64,000 bases of DNA from Leishmania infantum JPCM5. Lineage: Eukaryota > Euglenozoa > Kinetoplastea > Trypanosomatida > Trypanosomatidae. Both the position numbers and the translations under genes were made by a program. Of the stretch, positions 1-10,416 are shown piece after piece. The DNA lies in assembly GCF_000002875.2 (NCBI RefSeq), contig NC_009400.2, forward strand, positions 634,904 to 698,903, read 5' to 3'. The number at the start of each line of letters is the position of its first letter. The first letter of the stretch is position 1. Below the pieces are notes generated by a model. The model saw only the letters and a list, made by a program, of their open reading frames with translations, made no database searches and was not told the origin of the DNA.

Positions 1-2722
1 CACTTAATTCTCCTGCAGCCGTCTCAGCCTTCAACGACGATACGAAAAAAAAAGATATATATGTATATAGTACATATTATTAAAGAGGTGCAAGCATATA
101 AGAAAAATGAAGCATTCAAGTTAAGGTGACATCTCAATTCACGAAAGCTGCGTTCAATAGAGCTAAAGAAATGATTGTCATGCACGAGCATGCGGCAGGA
201 CAAAAAAATTCATACTAGCAAGGCATTTCATTCTGTTTCACCTCAGTGAAAGTGGTGGGTTTCTTCGCGCAGTCCGAGCAGCACATGCGTGGGTTACCGC
301 ATCGCAGACCGCTTAGGCTCTCTATTTTTCTCATTAGTGAAATGCGGATACATATTGCGTCTTTTATGAAAAGACCTTTTTTTTCACAACAAAAACAATG
401 TGCCAAGATACTTGGCATCGATGCACATCCATTCTAGAGGGGGAAAAGGCGCAAATTGGCGCAGAACGGTACTGACTGAAGAGATTTCAACAAGATCAAA
501 TCAAACCTGCGAAGACCGGCCATCGCCTGTGTCCGTGACACTTTGAATCAATTGCAGGTGGTGTATTTGCCAGCAATGCCGAGAAAAGAGATTTCTTTTC
601 GCTTAGCGTATTATTCCGGTAGAGCATTGGTAGCAGCAGACAAAAAAGCACCGCAGCTTTTTACCTTCGTAGAGCAAGCGAAGCTACGCAGCAACGGATT
701 CCCTCAGGAAAAAAACGAAAAGACAAGCGGACTTTTTCAGAGAGGGAGAAACTTATGGCTAGAAGAGTGGGACACTCGCTGCTGTCGCTTATCAGCTTTT
801 ATCTGGCGCAGGACGTTTTGTGAAGCCAATTGAGAATAATTGGTGCTTCGCCTAGCGCCGCGGAGCTCTTGCCGAACAACCTTAGAATCAAACACGTTGT
901 AGGTTCGGCGTGTGGTATTACCGTTCACTTCGTTCATCATCGCCCTCTCGTGAAAAGGTGTCCGAACGCGCTTGTTAAATTGTGTGCCGGTGAGGCGACC
1001 GTCTGCGCGACCTTTTCGCCAAAGCACTGCCCTGCGAGCACCTGCGGCGAAGTAGTTCTTGAAACACATGAAAATGCACTGGGGGATTTGGAGGGCAAGC
1101 GGAGGGGAGGACAAGGGAAGGTGGAAAGTCGAGCATGATGCAGTAAAGGATAGTTTCTATGCCCTTTGAACCGACACGGCCTGACTTCATTAGCGGCTGT
1201 GTGGTGCTCTCGACACGTGGGTGCAGTAGCACGCACGGCCTCTTTGCGCCTGCTATTGCTGATTGAGCAACCGTTGAGATCTTGGTTTTTTTTTTCGCGC
1301 GACGCCAACAGAGCCTCATTTGTTTTGAGCATTGCAGCGATGCTTCTGTCAATCACCAATTCGACTGTAGAAGGAAAGGAACACAAAGGAAGAGCCGAAG
1401 ACGTCAGGGGGGGGGGCAGAAATATTATCACTGCAAGCACAGAGTTGAGTAGTCGACGCGAGAGGCTGCCGCCGCTTCACATTCGCAGGATATTCCCTCT
1501 TCCTATCGTTTTGCTCTCGCAAGCGGCCTCGACTTTTCCAATGTCCTAATGACAGTTGTGCCAAACTTTACAAGGTGCGCAGCTCTCAGACAAGAAGCAA
1601 AAGCAGGAATGCAAGTTGCTCAGAAGGACTGCCGCTATACTCTTTGTAGATTAGCTGCAGAGGCCTTGTTTTGGGAGGCACCACGTTGCTCCTAACACCT
1701 CTTTTATACGTCCGGCACTTCTCATAAAGCTATTGGGGCCCACAAGCTGGGCAATCTCCCTCTGGTATCAATGATTGGAGCAGGGACGTTGCATTCGAAT
1801 GTAGACAATAGTAAAGTGGTGGATCGTACCCTCAACCAAGCGCCTTTGCCCCCCCCCCCCCGCTGTTTTCACAGCAGTGCTTGCTTGTCTATTTTTTTTT
1901 GACTCAACCTCGTTTTTCGTTTTCTTTGGGGATCGCTGTCTCCTTCCGCTGCACGATGCTATGAAGAATCTGTTACTCAAACCCCTTTTCAACACCAGGT
2001 CGCACTTGTTCTCCCGCAATAATTGGTATTCACTATGGACGTCGAGATTGCCGTAAAATACATCTACACCGCCATACTGATGGTCTTTTCCGTCGTCACT
2101 GTTGAGGGGTCCAAAGCTTCCACTGACGGCGCTGCAAAGATGCGACGCATGCTGCGGAAGTTCATGTAAGCCGTTCTCCAGGTTGTCGACTTGCAGCGTC
2201 ATACAACAGAGGATGGGTATGTAGTGTCCGCCTCTGTTGCCACGAGTAGAGCAAAACAAACAAGAAAAAAAAACATCGCCACCGCGTGCGCTGCTTTCCT
2301 TTTCCACCGATGGTGAGCATCATATCTATTTGTATGTGAGTGCATATCGGTAGCGTAGATGGCTTTTATGACATCCGAATCACAGTAAGAACCTTTTTGT
2401 ATTACCATATCAGTGTACGACGTATAGCAAACATTACTCTTGTCCATGCCTGCATTGCTTTGTAGTGCCGGATCACACTCTCCGAACAGACATCCATTGA
2501 GCAGATTCTGGCCAACGCAGCTTGGTCCCTCCAGCAAACTCCACTCGCTTATGTCTTTTGACCCCTCTTCATCGGCTTGGAGGGCATGCTCCATATATCT
2601 AGTTGGGATGATCCCAGGTTGAGCTGTGCTCTTTCTCTTTCGTCTCTCCATCTTTGATCCTGTTTCTGCGTTTCCACACACATTCGATTCTTTCAGAGAA
2701 CCAAGCATTTTCTGTTGTGCGC
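1..2722. other. Gene-empty, relatively AT-rich stretch
   Basis: I see no convincing protein gene on either strand. Open frames are short, overlap one another on both strands and show no domain. The first 250 bases are markedly AT-rich, with A runs and an AT-rich stretch near 50-85, unlike the GC-rich DNA downstream. Homopolymer runs occur, including T near 1280-1295, G near 1410 and C near 1850-1861. The segment could be a long 3' UTR of a gene left of the window plus the ERO1 leader, a decayed gene, or a boundary between transcription units. Without the left-hand neighbour these cannot be told apart. Confidence 0.6.
2640..2696 (+). promoter_or_regulatory. Candidate SL trans-splice acceptor for ERO1
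   Basis: A C/T-rich tract ends in TTTCAG at 2691-2696, 26 nt before the ERO1 ATG. This fits a kinetoplastid polypyrimidine-AG acceptor and supports the downstream start. It is inferred from sequence only. Confidence 0.45.
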
Positions 2723-4054
2723 ATGTGTCGAATGAATATCGAGGTTACTATTAAGTGCGCTTGCAGTGTGCTTCTCGTCTTGTTCCTTGTTTTCACGCAC
2801 GAGACACCGAAACCAACAGCTGGCCCTGCTGTCAACTTCAACCCCGTGAGGTCTCGGATCGTGCTGAACACTACAAAACTGGACTACGGGTATTGCCACT
2901 CCTCCCCTGCTGAGATCGACGAGGGCACTAAATCACTTCTCGACATTCTCAACCGTATTACAGTATCACCTTACTTTCGCTATTTCAAGGTCAACAGCGC
3001 AAAACCGTGCCCTTACTGGGCAGTAAGCCTTTTGTGCACCAGCGCCGAAAACACCTGTGATGTGTGCAAATGTGACGAAAATTCCATCCCGGAGGCCCTA
3101 CGCGCCGATGAGGATATGAGCGAGCTCAACACCCCCGATGGCAGCGTTGCGAAGACAGTGCTGCAACCTGTGAACCTTGACGACTGGGGAGATTGGCTGA
3201 AAGCAGACGACGGGGCGGAGTACGTGGACCTGGCATCCAATCCCGAGGGCAACACAGGATACTCTGGCCCTCTTGCAGCGCAGGTGTGGCGTGCCATCTA
3301 TGCCGAAAACTGCTTGTCGTCGGACAAAGACGGAACATGTCAGGAGTTGTCCATCCTGCGGACGCTGTTGAGCGGACTGCACATGTCCATCAACATCCAT
3401 GTCTGCACAAGCTTTTACAAGGACCCCGAGCTTTCTTCACCGCAACGCAATGCTGGCATTTACAACAACCCAAATATTTCTTTCTTTCCAAACTGCCAGA
3501 TGTACAACAAGCGTATCGCACCGTTTCCTGACTTTGTGGGCAACTTGTATATTCTTTATCAGTTCACCCTTCGTGCACTCGCCAAGTCAAGGTCGTTCTT
3601 CACAAATGATGTCAGCATCTTCAACACGGGTGCTAGAGGTGAGGCAACGCTTACTGACCTGCAGCTTCATGACAACATCAAAGAGCTGTTCAACTCACGC
3701 CTTATATGCTCTCCCACCTTTGATGAGGGGGCGTTTCTTGAGTCTGAGAAGGGTCGGTCCCTGATCCCCCAGTTTAAAGCGATGATGCTGAACGTGACCC
3801 GCCTGATGGACTGCGTGACGTGTGAGAAGTGCCGCATTTGGGGCAAATTGGAGACTAAAGGCATTGCAGTAGCAATGAAGGTCATAATGAACCCGGAGAA
3901 TGAGCGGATAACTTTGGATAGATCGGAAATGGTGACATTGGTGAACCTTGCACGCCAGTTGGCGTTTTCGGTTCGCAACGCGCAGCGCCTGGGCTCAGTT
4001 TGCAGCGAAGATGATTGCGCGAGAGGGTTGTCAAGGCCGCGCCCATCCCAATAG
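2723..4054 (+). CDS. ERO1: ER oxidoreductin 1 (ERO1), FAD thiol oxidase
   Basis: ERO1 uses FAD and O2 to reoxidise protein disulfide isomerase in the ER lumen and so drives disulfide formation. The 443-aa product begins with a short basic-flanked hydrophobic segment (about residues 8-22), suited to a signal peptide or anchor. The ERO1 core follows: the PCPYW motif, a cysteine cluster C112-x2-C115-x-C117 at the place of the shuttle CxxxxC pair, the block YVDLASNPEGNTGYSGPLA, the VWRAIYAENC motif, and the FAD-proximal CxxCxxC at 364-370 within DCVTCEKCRIWGKL. The C-terminal helix ends soon after, so length is near the family norm. The frame is open upstream only from non-ATG codons; ATG 2723 follows a splice-acceptor-like AG, and ATG 2732 is an alternative. 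The extra cysteine in the shuttle pair is unusual. Confidence 0.93.
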   Translation: MCRMNIEVTIKCACSVLLVLFLVFTHETPKPTAGPAVNFNPVRSRIVLNTTKLDYGYCHSSPAEIDEGTKSLLDILNRITVSPYFRYFKVNSAKPCPYWAVSLLCTSAENTCDVCKCDENSIPEALRADEDMSELNTPDGSVAKTVLQPVNLDDWGDWLKADDGAEYVDLASNPEGNTGYSGPLAAQVWRAIYAENCLSSDKDGTCQELSILRTLLSGLHMSINIHVCTSFYKDPELSSPQRNAGIYNNPNISFFPNCQMYNKRIAPFPDFVGNLYILYQFTLRALAKSRSFFTNDVSIFNTGARGEATLTDLQLHDNIKELFNSRLICSPTFDEGAFLESEKGRSLIPQFKAMMLNVTRLMDCVTCEKCRIWGKLETKGIAVAMKVIMNPENERITLDRSEMVTLVNLARQLAFSVRNAQRLGSVCSEDDCARGLSRPRPSQ

Positions 4055-4632
4055 GCTCTTTAGCCATGAGAGTGTCAGACTATTTGCCTTTTTGCTTGCC
4101 AGGCATCTGCAAATCAGATTTGCTTGGCTCTGGTGCACGTGTAACCTGTGTCGTGCGACTGCGTGGTGCTTGAACTTTCTTCGCTGAAGGCCTCCGCTAA
4201 CCTTGCAGGGTGGGCTGTAAGTAGATTGGGCTTTTTTTTCCTTGAGCTCAAAAATGAGCCTCTCACGATAGAAAGCGAAGGAGCATGGAACTGAGAAATG
4301 CCTGGACGTTTCGAAGTGCACACCCGTGTGTGTGTCGCGTACCCTGAGGATACAGAGGTCACCAGCCGAAGTTGTCTCTGCCTTGCTCGCACGGCTGCAT
4401 GACGTTTGGAGCATAATCCTTGCTTCTCTACCTCTTGCACCTGCCCACGTCGTCACACTCATCACCGCTCGCCGCACTAGTACATTTTCCTTCTTTTTTT
4501 TCGTTGTTCACTGTCTCCTGCTTCTAGTGAGTAACTTTACCGCGGCACAAGTTTCATCCGCTTTCAAGCCGTGCAGTAAAATAGACTTAAATGACATCAT
4601 AGACGCTCACCCTTCTGTATCCCACGCACAAC
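4055..4632 (+). other. Intergenic/UTR region between ERO1 and POLA
   Basis: No gene is seen. The gap holds the probable ERO1 3' UTR and the POLA leader, including the acceptor described separately. Confidence 0.6.
4488..4527 (+). promoter_or_regulatory. Candidate SL trans-splice acceptor for POLA
   Basis: A T/C-rich run ends in CTTCTAG at 4521-4527, about 105 nt upstream of the POLA ATG. It has the form of a kinetoplastid polypyrimidine tract and AG acceptor. Confidence 0.45.
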
Positions 4633-7600
4633 ATGTCGGGCGGCAATGATGGAGCATCGTGGCGGCTGTCTCGCAAGCCCAATGCTCCCAACTTTGACGA
4701 GACACAGGAGGATCAGTGGAGGTCGTTGAGGGAAGAGGTGCTTCAGTCTGATGAGGACGAGAATATCCCGGAGTCCGGCGACCTTACTATTCCACAGCTC
4801 CCCTCAGCGAAGAAAGCAGCGAAAAAACTGAGAAAGCCCCCATCGGGTGCAAAACCGACCCCAAAGCCGAAGCAGCAGACTCTTGCCCAGTCTATGAGCG
4901 ACATGGACATGGAGCGCTTGTTGAAGCGGTACCGCATTGACGAGGATATCGATATCGCAGAGGACATCGACATGTCACACCTGCTGCAGCTCCACAGTGA
5001 TTCCGACGATGGCGGCGATGCGCAAGAGGCAACTCTGACCGCCGACGAGTTCCTAGCGAGACTGGCGAGGGCAGAGGCAGCGCCGGCAGCGAGCATTGCC
5101 AAAGAAAAGCGCAAGAGCGGAGAGAACGTGACTGTGGTTGCACTGAAAGATGAGTTGTTCAATGTTGAAAGAGACCAAAGTGCAAAGCCGCTTCGCCCAA
5201 GGCCAGCACCAGGAGCAGGCGGTGGTGCGGGCTACCGAAATGAGGAAACGCCAAAGCAAGCCATTGAGCTTACCGCAACGTTGGCACCACAGATGGACGC
5301 TGCGCAGTTCGTGTCGCCAGCGGTGCCATACAAGTCGGGGGAAATGACTGAAGGCCTTTTTTACTGGTTCGATGCTCGTGAGCAACCTCACACACTTTCC
5401 GTCGACCCTGGATCGCTGTTTCTCTTTGGGAAGATGGCGGTGGAGAAGAACGGGCGCACCTCCTACCTATCGTGCTGCGTGCGCGTGCGCAACATGTACC
5501 GCAGCGTTTTTGTTCTACCGAAAGCGGGCTCCTCGCAGGAGGATGTCGTGAAGGAAATCAACGACATCTGCCGCAACCAGGGAATAGAGCAGCGGCGCAT
5601 CAAATTTGTGGAGCGCTACTACGCTTTTGAGGTGCCAGGCGTTCCCCACGAAAAGACGCAATGGGCGAAACTGCGATATCCTGGCCGCTACCCACCACTG
5701 AATGCGAAGGGGCCGTTTCGCCATATTCTGATCATCATGGGCGCTTCCTCGTCCCTACTGGAGCTATTTTTGATCAAGCGAAAGTTGAAAGGGCCCAGCT
5801 TTCTGCGCATCAGCGGCCTTGTCGCGTCGGCGAATCGCATTTCGCACTGCGCTCTTGAGTTTAGTGTCGACTCCCCGAAGAACCTTCGCGCAGAGGACAC
5901 AAAGCTACCGGTTCCACCGTTTACGCTGGCAAGCATTCAGATACATACCCAGCTCGACAGCAAAGGCGCCTGCAACGAGATTCTCATCGCATCAGTTGCC
6001 ATCTACAAAGACGTCAACATCGAGAACACGATCCGCTACATTCCTGACAATATTCTGACTGGCGTGCGCCCTGCCTCAATGAGCACCCCTCTGCCGATCG
6101 ACCTGGAAAGCTACTGCAGCGCCAAAGGTCTACCCGGCGTGCGCCGCTTTGCCAACGAGCGCGCACTGCTCGACTGGCTCGCACAGCAACTCGGCAAGAT
6201 CGATGCAGACATGATGATTGGCCACAACTTTCTGGGCTTCACACTGGATATACTTCTCCGTCGATACCAGGAGCTGAGCATCTCGTCGTGGTCCACCATT
6301 GGCCGCCTGGACCTGAAACGACTGCCGCGCTTCCAGGGAACCGCCACTAACGTGAATCAGGAAAAAGAGACGTGCATTGGGCGCCTTGTCGTGGACTCCT
6401 ACTCACTCTCGCGCGAGCACTACAAGACGGTGAATTACAGGCTGCTGTCGCTTGCAGACCAGATGCAGCTGCAGGGGATTACGAAGGGCAGCAACAACTT
6501 CGAGCCTGGCACCTCGGTGCTCACACCTGCGATGCTGTCGGCATCGCGCGACATCTACGATGTGCTGCTGCAGGTGTGCAACTGCGCTGTGTTGTCCACA
6601 GCGGTCGTCTCACATCTCGATGTGATTCGACTGACCAAGCGCCTCACCACGATTGCAGGAAACCTGTGGAGCCGTACTCTCTTCGGTGCCCGCTCCGAGC
6701 GCATCGAGTACCTCCTGCTGCACACGTTCCACGACCTCAAGTTCATTACCCCTGATCGCTATGTGCAGAACTTCAAGCGGGGCCGCGACGACGAGGAGGA
6801 GGAGGATGGGAAGCGGAAGGCCAAGTACCAAGGCGGCATGGTGCTCGACCCCAAGTGCGGCCTTTACTCGGATTACATTCTCCTCCTCGACTTCAACTCC
6901 CTGTACCCGTCGCTGATTCAGGAGTTCAACATTTGCTTCACCACCGTCGATCGCGAAAGTGGGAGCGAGATTGACGTACCACCACCAGAGAACCTCATCT
7001 GTGCTTCGTGCGCCGCAGCAGGCCTCTCCGCTCCGTGCTTGCACAAGTGTGTGCTGCCGAAGGTGATCAAGAGTCTCGTAGACAGCCGTCGCGAGGTGAA
7101 GCGGTTGATGAAGATAGAGAAGGACGCGAACAACCTGGCGCTGCTGGAGATTCGCCAGAAGGCGCTGAAGCTGACGGCAAACAGCATGTACGGCTGCCTC
7201 GGCTTCGAGTACTCACGCTTTCACGCTCAGCCGCTCGCCGAGCTTGTCACGCGGCAAGGCCGTCTGGCTCTGCAGAGCACGGTAGACCTCATCCCCCAGC
7301 TGAACCCTTCCCTGCGCGTGATATACGGCGATACCGACTCCGTCATGATCCAGACGGGAATCAAGAACGACATCAAGGCTGTCAGGGACCTCGGACTAGA
7401 CCTGAAGGCAAAGATCAACAAGCGCTACCAAAGCCTCGAGATCGACATTGATGGCGTCTTTCGCGCTATTCTGCTGCTGAAGAAGAAAAAGTACGCCGCA
7501 CTGACGGTGACGGACTGGCAGGGCGAGGGCAAGACATACAAGAAAGAGGTGAAGGGGCTCGATATGGTGCGGCGTGATTGGTGCCCGCTCTCAAAGTGTG

Positions 7601-8655
7601 TGTGCGACTCGGTGCTGAGTCGCGTGCTGAACGCGGAGGGCAGCGAGGACATTCTGGACTACGTCATGAACTACATGCGGGATGTGTCGGAGAAGGTGCG
7701 GGCCGGGCGCTACACGCTCGACAACTTTGTCATCTCGAAGAGCTTGACGAAGGAGCCGGAGGCGTACCGTGGCAACAGCTTTCCTCACGCCACTGTTGCG
7801 CTGCGGATGAAGCAGCGGAAGGAGCTGGTGCGCGTCGGTGACCTGATCCCGTATGTCATCTGCACCGGCGACCGGCTGAGCGACAAGGCGTTTCATGTGG
7901 AGGAGGTGCGGCAGAACAGCCAGTTGCAAATCGACTCGGAGTGGTATCTGTCCGTGCAGATCTATCCCCCAGTCATGCGCCTGTGCGAGCACATTCAGGG
8001 CTTCTCAAACGCGCAGCTGAGCGAGGCAATGGGGATCGCCTGCCACACCGGCGCCAAGCTGGAGGAAGAAGAGGCGGAAACGATGAACGACTTCTCGCAC
8101 AGCTCCCTCTTTCAGAGTCGAAAGTTAGAGGAGTGCTTCCCAGCAGCCCTGTCGCTGCAGGTGGCATGCACACATTGCCGCCTCATGACCCCAATCAATC
8201 CGCACACGCGCGTGATGGAGGTGCTCGCTGACCAGGAAAGGCAACGAGACCGGTTTGACCTGTACGTGTGCGTCAGCTGCCGCAAGTCGCTGCCGGTAGA
8301 CTACGTCGCCAACTGCTTCACCCAGACGTGCTACGGCATTATCCGGCAGTTTTACCAGTGCGGCGGCAGCGCGGCTGCCGTCAAGGCAGTGCGAACACAG
8401 TTCACGTACTACCGCGCGCTGTTTGATGTGCCGCACGCGCCAGGCTGCCCGGCGCGGGTGAAGGATGCCCACTACTACCAAGCGCGCCGCTGCCTCGGCG
8501 TGGATCGCCGGCTGTACACGTTAGCGGAGGCGGCAGACCCGGCGGTACAGGAGGTGGCCGACCCAGTCGACCCCCTCAACGCTGCTGCGGAGACTATATA
8601 CAAGCGCATCGACCACCTGTTCATAAATCTCGACTCCCTCTTCGCCGGCATCTAA
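4633..8655 (+). CDS. POLA1: DNA polymerase alpha catalytic subunit (family B)
   Basis: This is the catalytic subunit of the polymerase alpha-primase complex, which extends RNA primers to start nuclear DNA synthesis. The 1340-aa product has an acidic/basic N-terminal region with LLKRYRIDEDIDIAEDI, resembling the Pol alpha N-terminal motif. An exonuclease-like domain (roughly 440-690) includes MMIGHNFLGFTLDILLRR but apparently lacks the proofreading acidic set, as expected for alpha. Polymerase motif A is DFNSLYPSLIQEFNI from residue 753, motif B is KLTANSMYGCLGFEYSRF from 846, and motif C is YGDTDSVM from 898. A C-terminal cysteine module has CTHC at 1179 and CVSC at 1213. The end, NLDSLFAGI, resembles the alpha terminus. 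Motif A wording distinguishes it from delta, epsilon and zeta. The second cysteine cluster is not clear. Confidence 0.96.
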   Translation: MSGGNDGASWRLSRKPNAPNFDETQEDQWRSLREEVLQSDEDENIPESGDLTIPQLPSAKKAAKKLRKPPSGAKPTPKPKQQTLAQSMSDMDMERLLKRYRIDEDIDIAEDIDMSHLLQLHSDSDDGGDAQEATLTADEFLARLARAEAAPAASIAKEKRKSGENVTVVALKDELFNVERDQSAKPLRPRPAPGAGGGAGYRNEETPKQAIELTATLAPQMDAAQFVSPAVPYKSGEMTEGLFYWFDAREQPHTLSVDPGSLFLFGKMAVEKNGRTSYLSCCVRVRNMYRSVFVLPKAGSSQEDVVKEINDICRNQGIEQRRIKFVERYYAFEVPGVPHEKTQWAKLRYPGRYPPLNAKGPFRHILIIMGASSSLLELFLIKRKLKGPSFLRISGLVASANRISHCALEFSVDSPKNLRAEDTKLPVPPFTLASIQIHTQLDSKGACNEILIASVAIYKDVNIENTIRYIPDNILTGVRPASMSTPLPIDLESYCSAKGLPGVRRFANERALLDWLAQQLGKIDADMMIGHNFLGFTLDILLRRYQELSISSWSTIGRLDLKRLPRFQGTATNVNQEKETCIGRLVVDSYSLSREHYKTVNYRLLSLADQMQLQGITKGSNNFEPGTSVLTPAMLSASRDIYDVLLQVCNCAVLSTAVVSHLDVIRLTKRLTTIAGNLWSRTLFGARSERIEYLLLHTFHDLKFITPDRYVQNFKRGRDDEEEEDGKRKAKYQGGMVLDPKCGLYSDYILLLDFNSLYPSLIQEFNICFTTVDRESGSEIDVPPPENLICASCAAAGLSAPCLHKCVLPKVIKSLVDSRREVKRLMKIEKDANNLALLEIRQKALKLTANSMYGCLGFEYSRFHAQPLAELVTRQGRLALQSTVDLIPQLNPSLRVIYGDTDSVMIQTGIKNDIKAVRDLGLDLKAKINKRYQSLEIDIDGVFRAILLLKKKKYAALTVTDWQGEGKTYKKEVKGLDMVRRDWCPLSKCVCDSVLSRVLNAEGSEDILDYVMNYMRDVSEKVRAGRYTLDNFVISKSLTKEPEAYRGNSFPHATVALRMKQRKELVRVGDLIPYVICTGDRLSDKAFHVEEVRQNSQLQIDSEWYLSVQIYPPVMRLCEHIQGFSNAQLSEAMGIACHTGAKLEEEEAETMNDFSHSSLFQSRKLEECFPAALSLQVACTHCRLMTPINPHTRVMEVLADQERQRDRFDLYVCVSCRKSLPVDYVANCFTQTCYGIIRQFYQCGGSAAAVKAVRTQFTYYRALFDVPHAPGCPARVKDAHYYQARRCLGVDRRLYTLAEAADPAVQEVADPVDPLNAAAETIYKRIDHLFINLDSLFAGI

Positions 8656-10416
8656 GTCGTCCGCGCCGCCTTCTCGCCGCTTCATTCGTGCGAGGAGGGC
8701 ACAAGGAACGGGCAGGCAGACGTGGAGAACGAGGTGGACGGACGCACTGTGAGCGGTGCAGCTGCCTGGGGAGGTAGGGGTCGAGCTGGGAGGGTCTCCG
8801 CTTTTCTTTGCTGAGGCTCTACGTGGAGCAAGTCGGCTATTCTATGCTGTTCTTGTTTCCATTTTGCATGTGCTCGCCTGCGTGTGCGTGTATCAAGAGG
8901 GCAAAGGCGCGTCACTGCAGGCTTTATGGCGTTTTTTTCTCGTGCCCATCATGTGGAGTCTTCGCTGCTTCCCTCTGTCCTTTCCGTCTGCCTGCTCCCC
9001 GGATGTGGGCCTCCTCGACTTTTTCTGTTGTCTTTCAACTCACCCTCCCCTTCGGCGCATCTTTCAAAGGCTGCCGAGGTCGAGGGGGGAGTTCCACGGT
9101 GGCTGCCCCGCACGTCTTTATCTTATCCTCTCTCTTCAGCCTCCACTTCTGTCCCGAACCCTATCGCTGTTTTTCCACGCTTCATAGACACAAAGGCTGC
9201 GCACACACCCTTGCTGTAAAAGATGTGTTGGAGGGCTTTCTAGTGCCGATACCCCCCCCCCCTTCCCCCAGAAAAAGTGAATGGGAGGAGAGGGTTAGGG
9301 ATGCGTGGGTAGGGGGCTTCCGTTGTCATAACGAGATTGCCGAATGTGGCGCAGCACCTCCCTGCGTGGGTGTCGGAGCTCGCCTGCGTGAGTGCACATC
9401 GTCGCATAGATGGTCTGCTCGAACCTGCAGTGGGCGCCAAGCAGTTGAGCACGCGCTTTCTTCTTTTTGCTCACTTGTCTGTTGTCTGGTTCGTCTGTTG
9501 CGCAGGTCCGCCGGGTGCGCCGCATTCTCTTCAAGCACCGCCATCATAGAAATCAACAGGGCGGCTGCCCTTATCTCTCTCTCTACATCCATATATCTCT
9601 TCAGGATGCTACACGTTGCTCGTCTCAGTAGTGAACACACCAACTAAACCAGAGCAGGAGGGAGGGATAGACCAGGACGGCAGGATACGGGAGGCGGCCA
9701 GTATGGCACGAATGGGGGGGGGCACGGCGGCTCGAAGCCCATTCCTCCTGGGACAGCGTCGCCGGGTCAAAAGGAGAAGGGCATGAGCTCACGACTAAGC
9801 GCTGCCACTTCACTTTTTACGCACTTCGCGCGCGGCTAGAGGGGAGGCGGGCACCTCTTGCACGCGTTGCGTTGTCAGCCAGCACGAAGTTGTTGCCTCC
9901 CTCTTCTTTTTCCATACTCCTCCTCACCCTTGTCCTCCCTTGTCGCTCTTGAGTTCGGCGCACACGAAAGTCGGAACAGTGCACGCACCGTGCTGTCGTC
10001 GGTGGTGCCATGGGCTGCTTGCAGTGTGTGGTTTTAGCTAAACCGTTCTGCGCCTCTCACCGTTTCGCTTCGCTGCGGTGGAGCCGATGCGTCGACTGGG
10101 CGAGTGGACTGCGCAGCTCACCCGCTTTCCTCGCTGTTCTCTCAATGTACGCGATGGCATTCGCCTCTCTTGTCGCCTTCACTTGCTGCTCTTTCCTCCT
10201 CGACTTCCTCCCAACGTAACAGTGGCCCACCCTCATCGGCTTCCCCATCCCAAATAGCAGCTCGCACGACGCACAGCTTCTGTTGCCTACCGGCGAAGCC
10301 ATTCCCTCTTCACGGGTGTTACGGTGAAACTTGATAGCAGCGGCGGCCGTCGGCACCGTCGCTCGGCTGTGCTGTCATTTCGTATACCTGTTTCGGGCTT
10401 TGCGACTTGGGAAGCC
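8656..10416 (+). other. Intergenic/UTR region, no gene seen
   Basis: About 1.8 kb of C/T-rich DNA with short unsupported open frames. It contains a C run near 9251-9263 and a G run near 9714-9722. It probably holds the POLA 3' UTR and the leader of the CFAP57-like gene. Confidence 0.6.

Noticed and set aside
1768..2708. Minus-strand open frames of 169-179 codons before ERO1
   Set aside because: The two overlap, have atypical composition and show no domain, and one would overlap the ERO1 leader.
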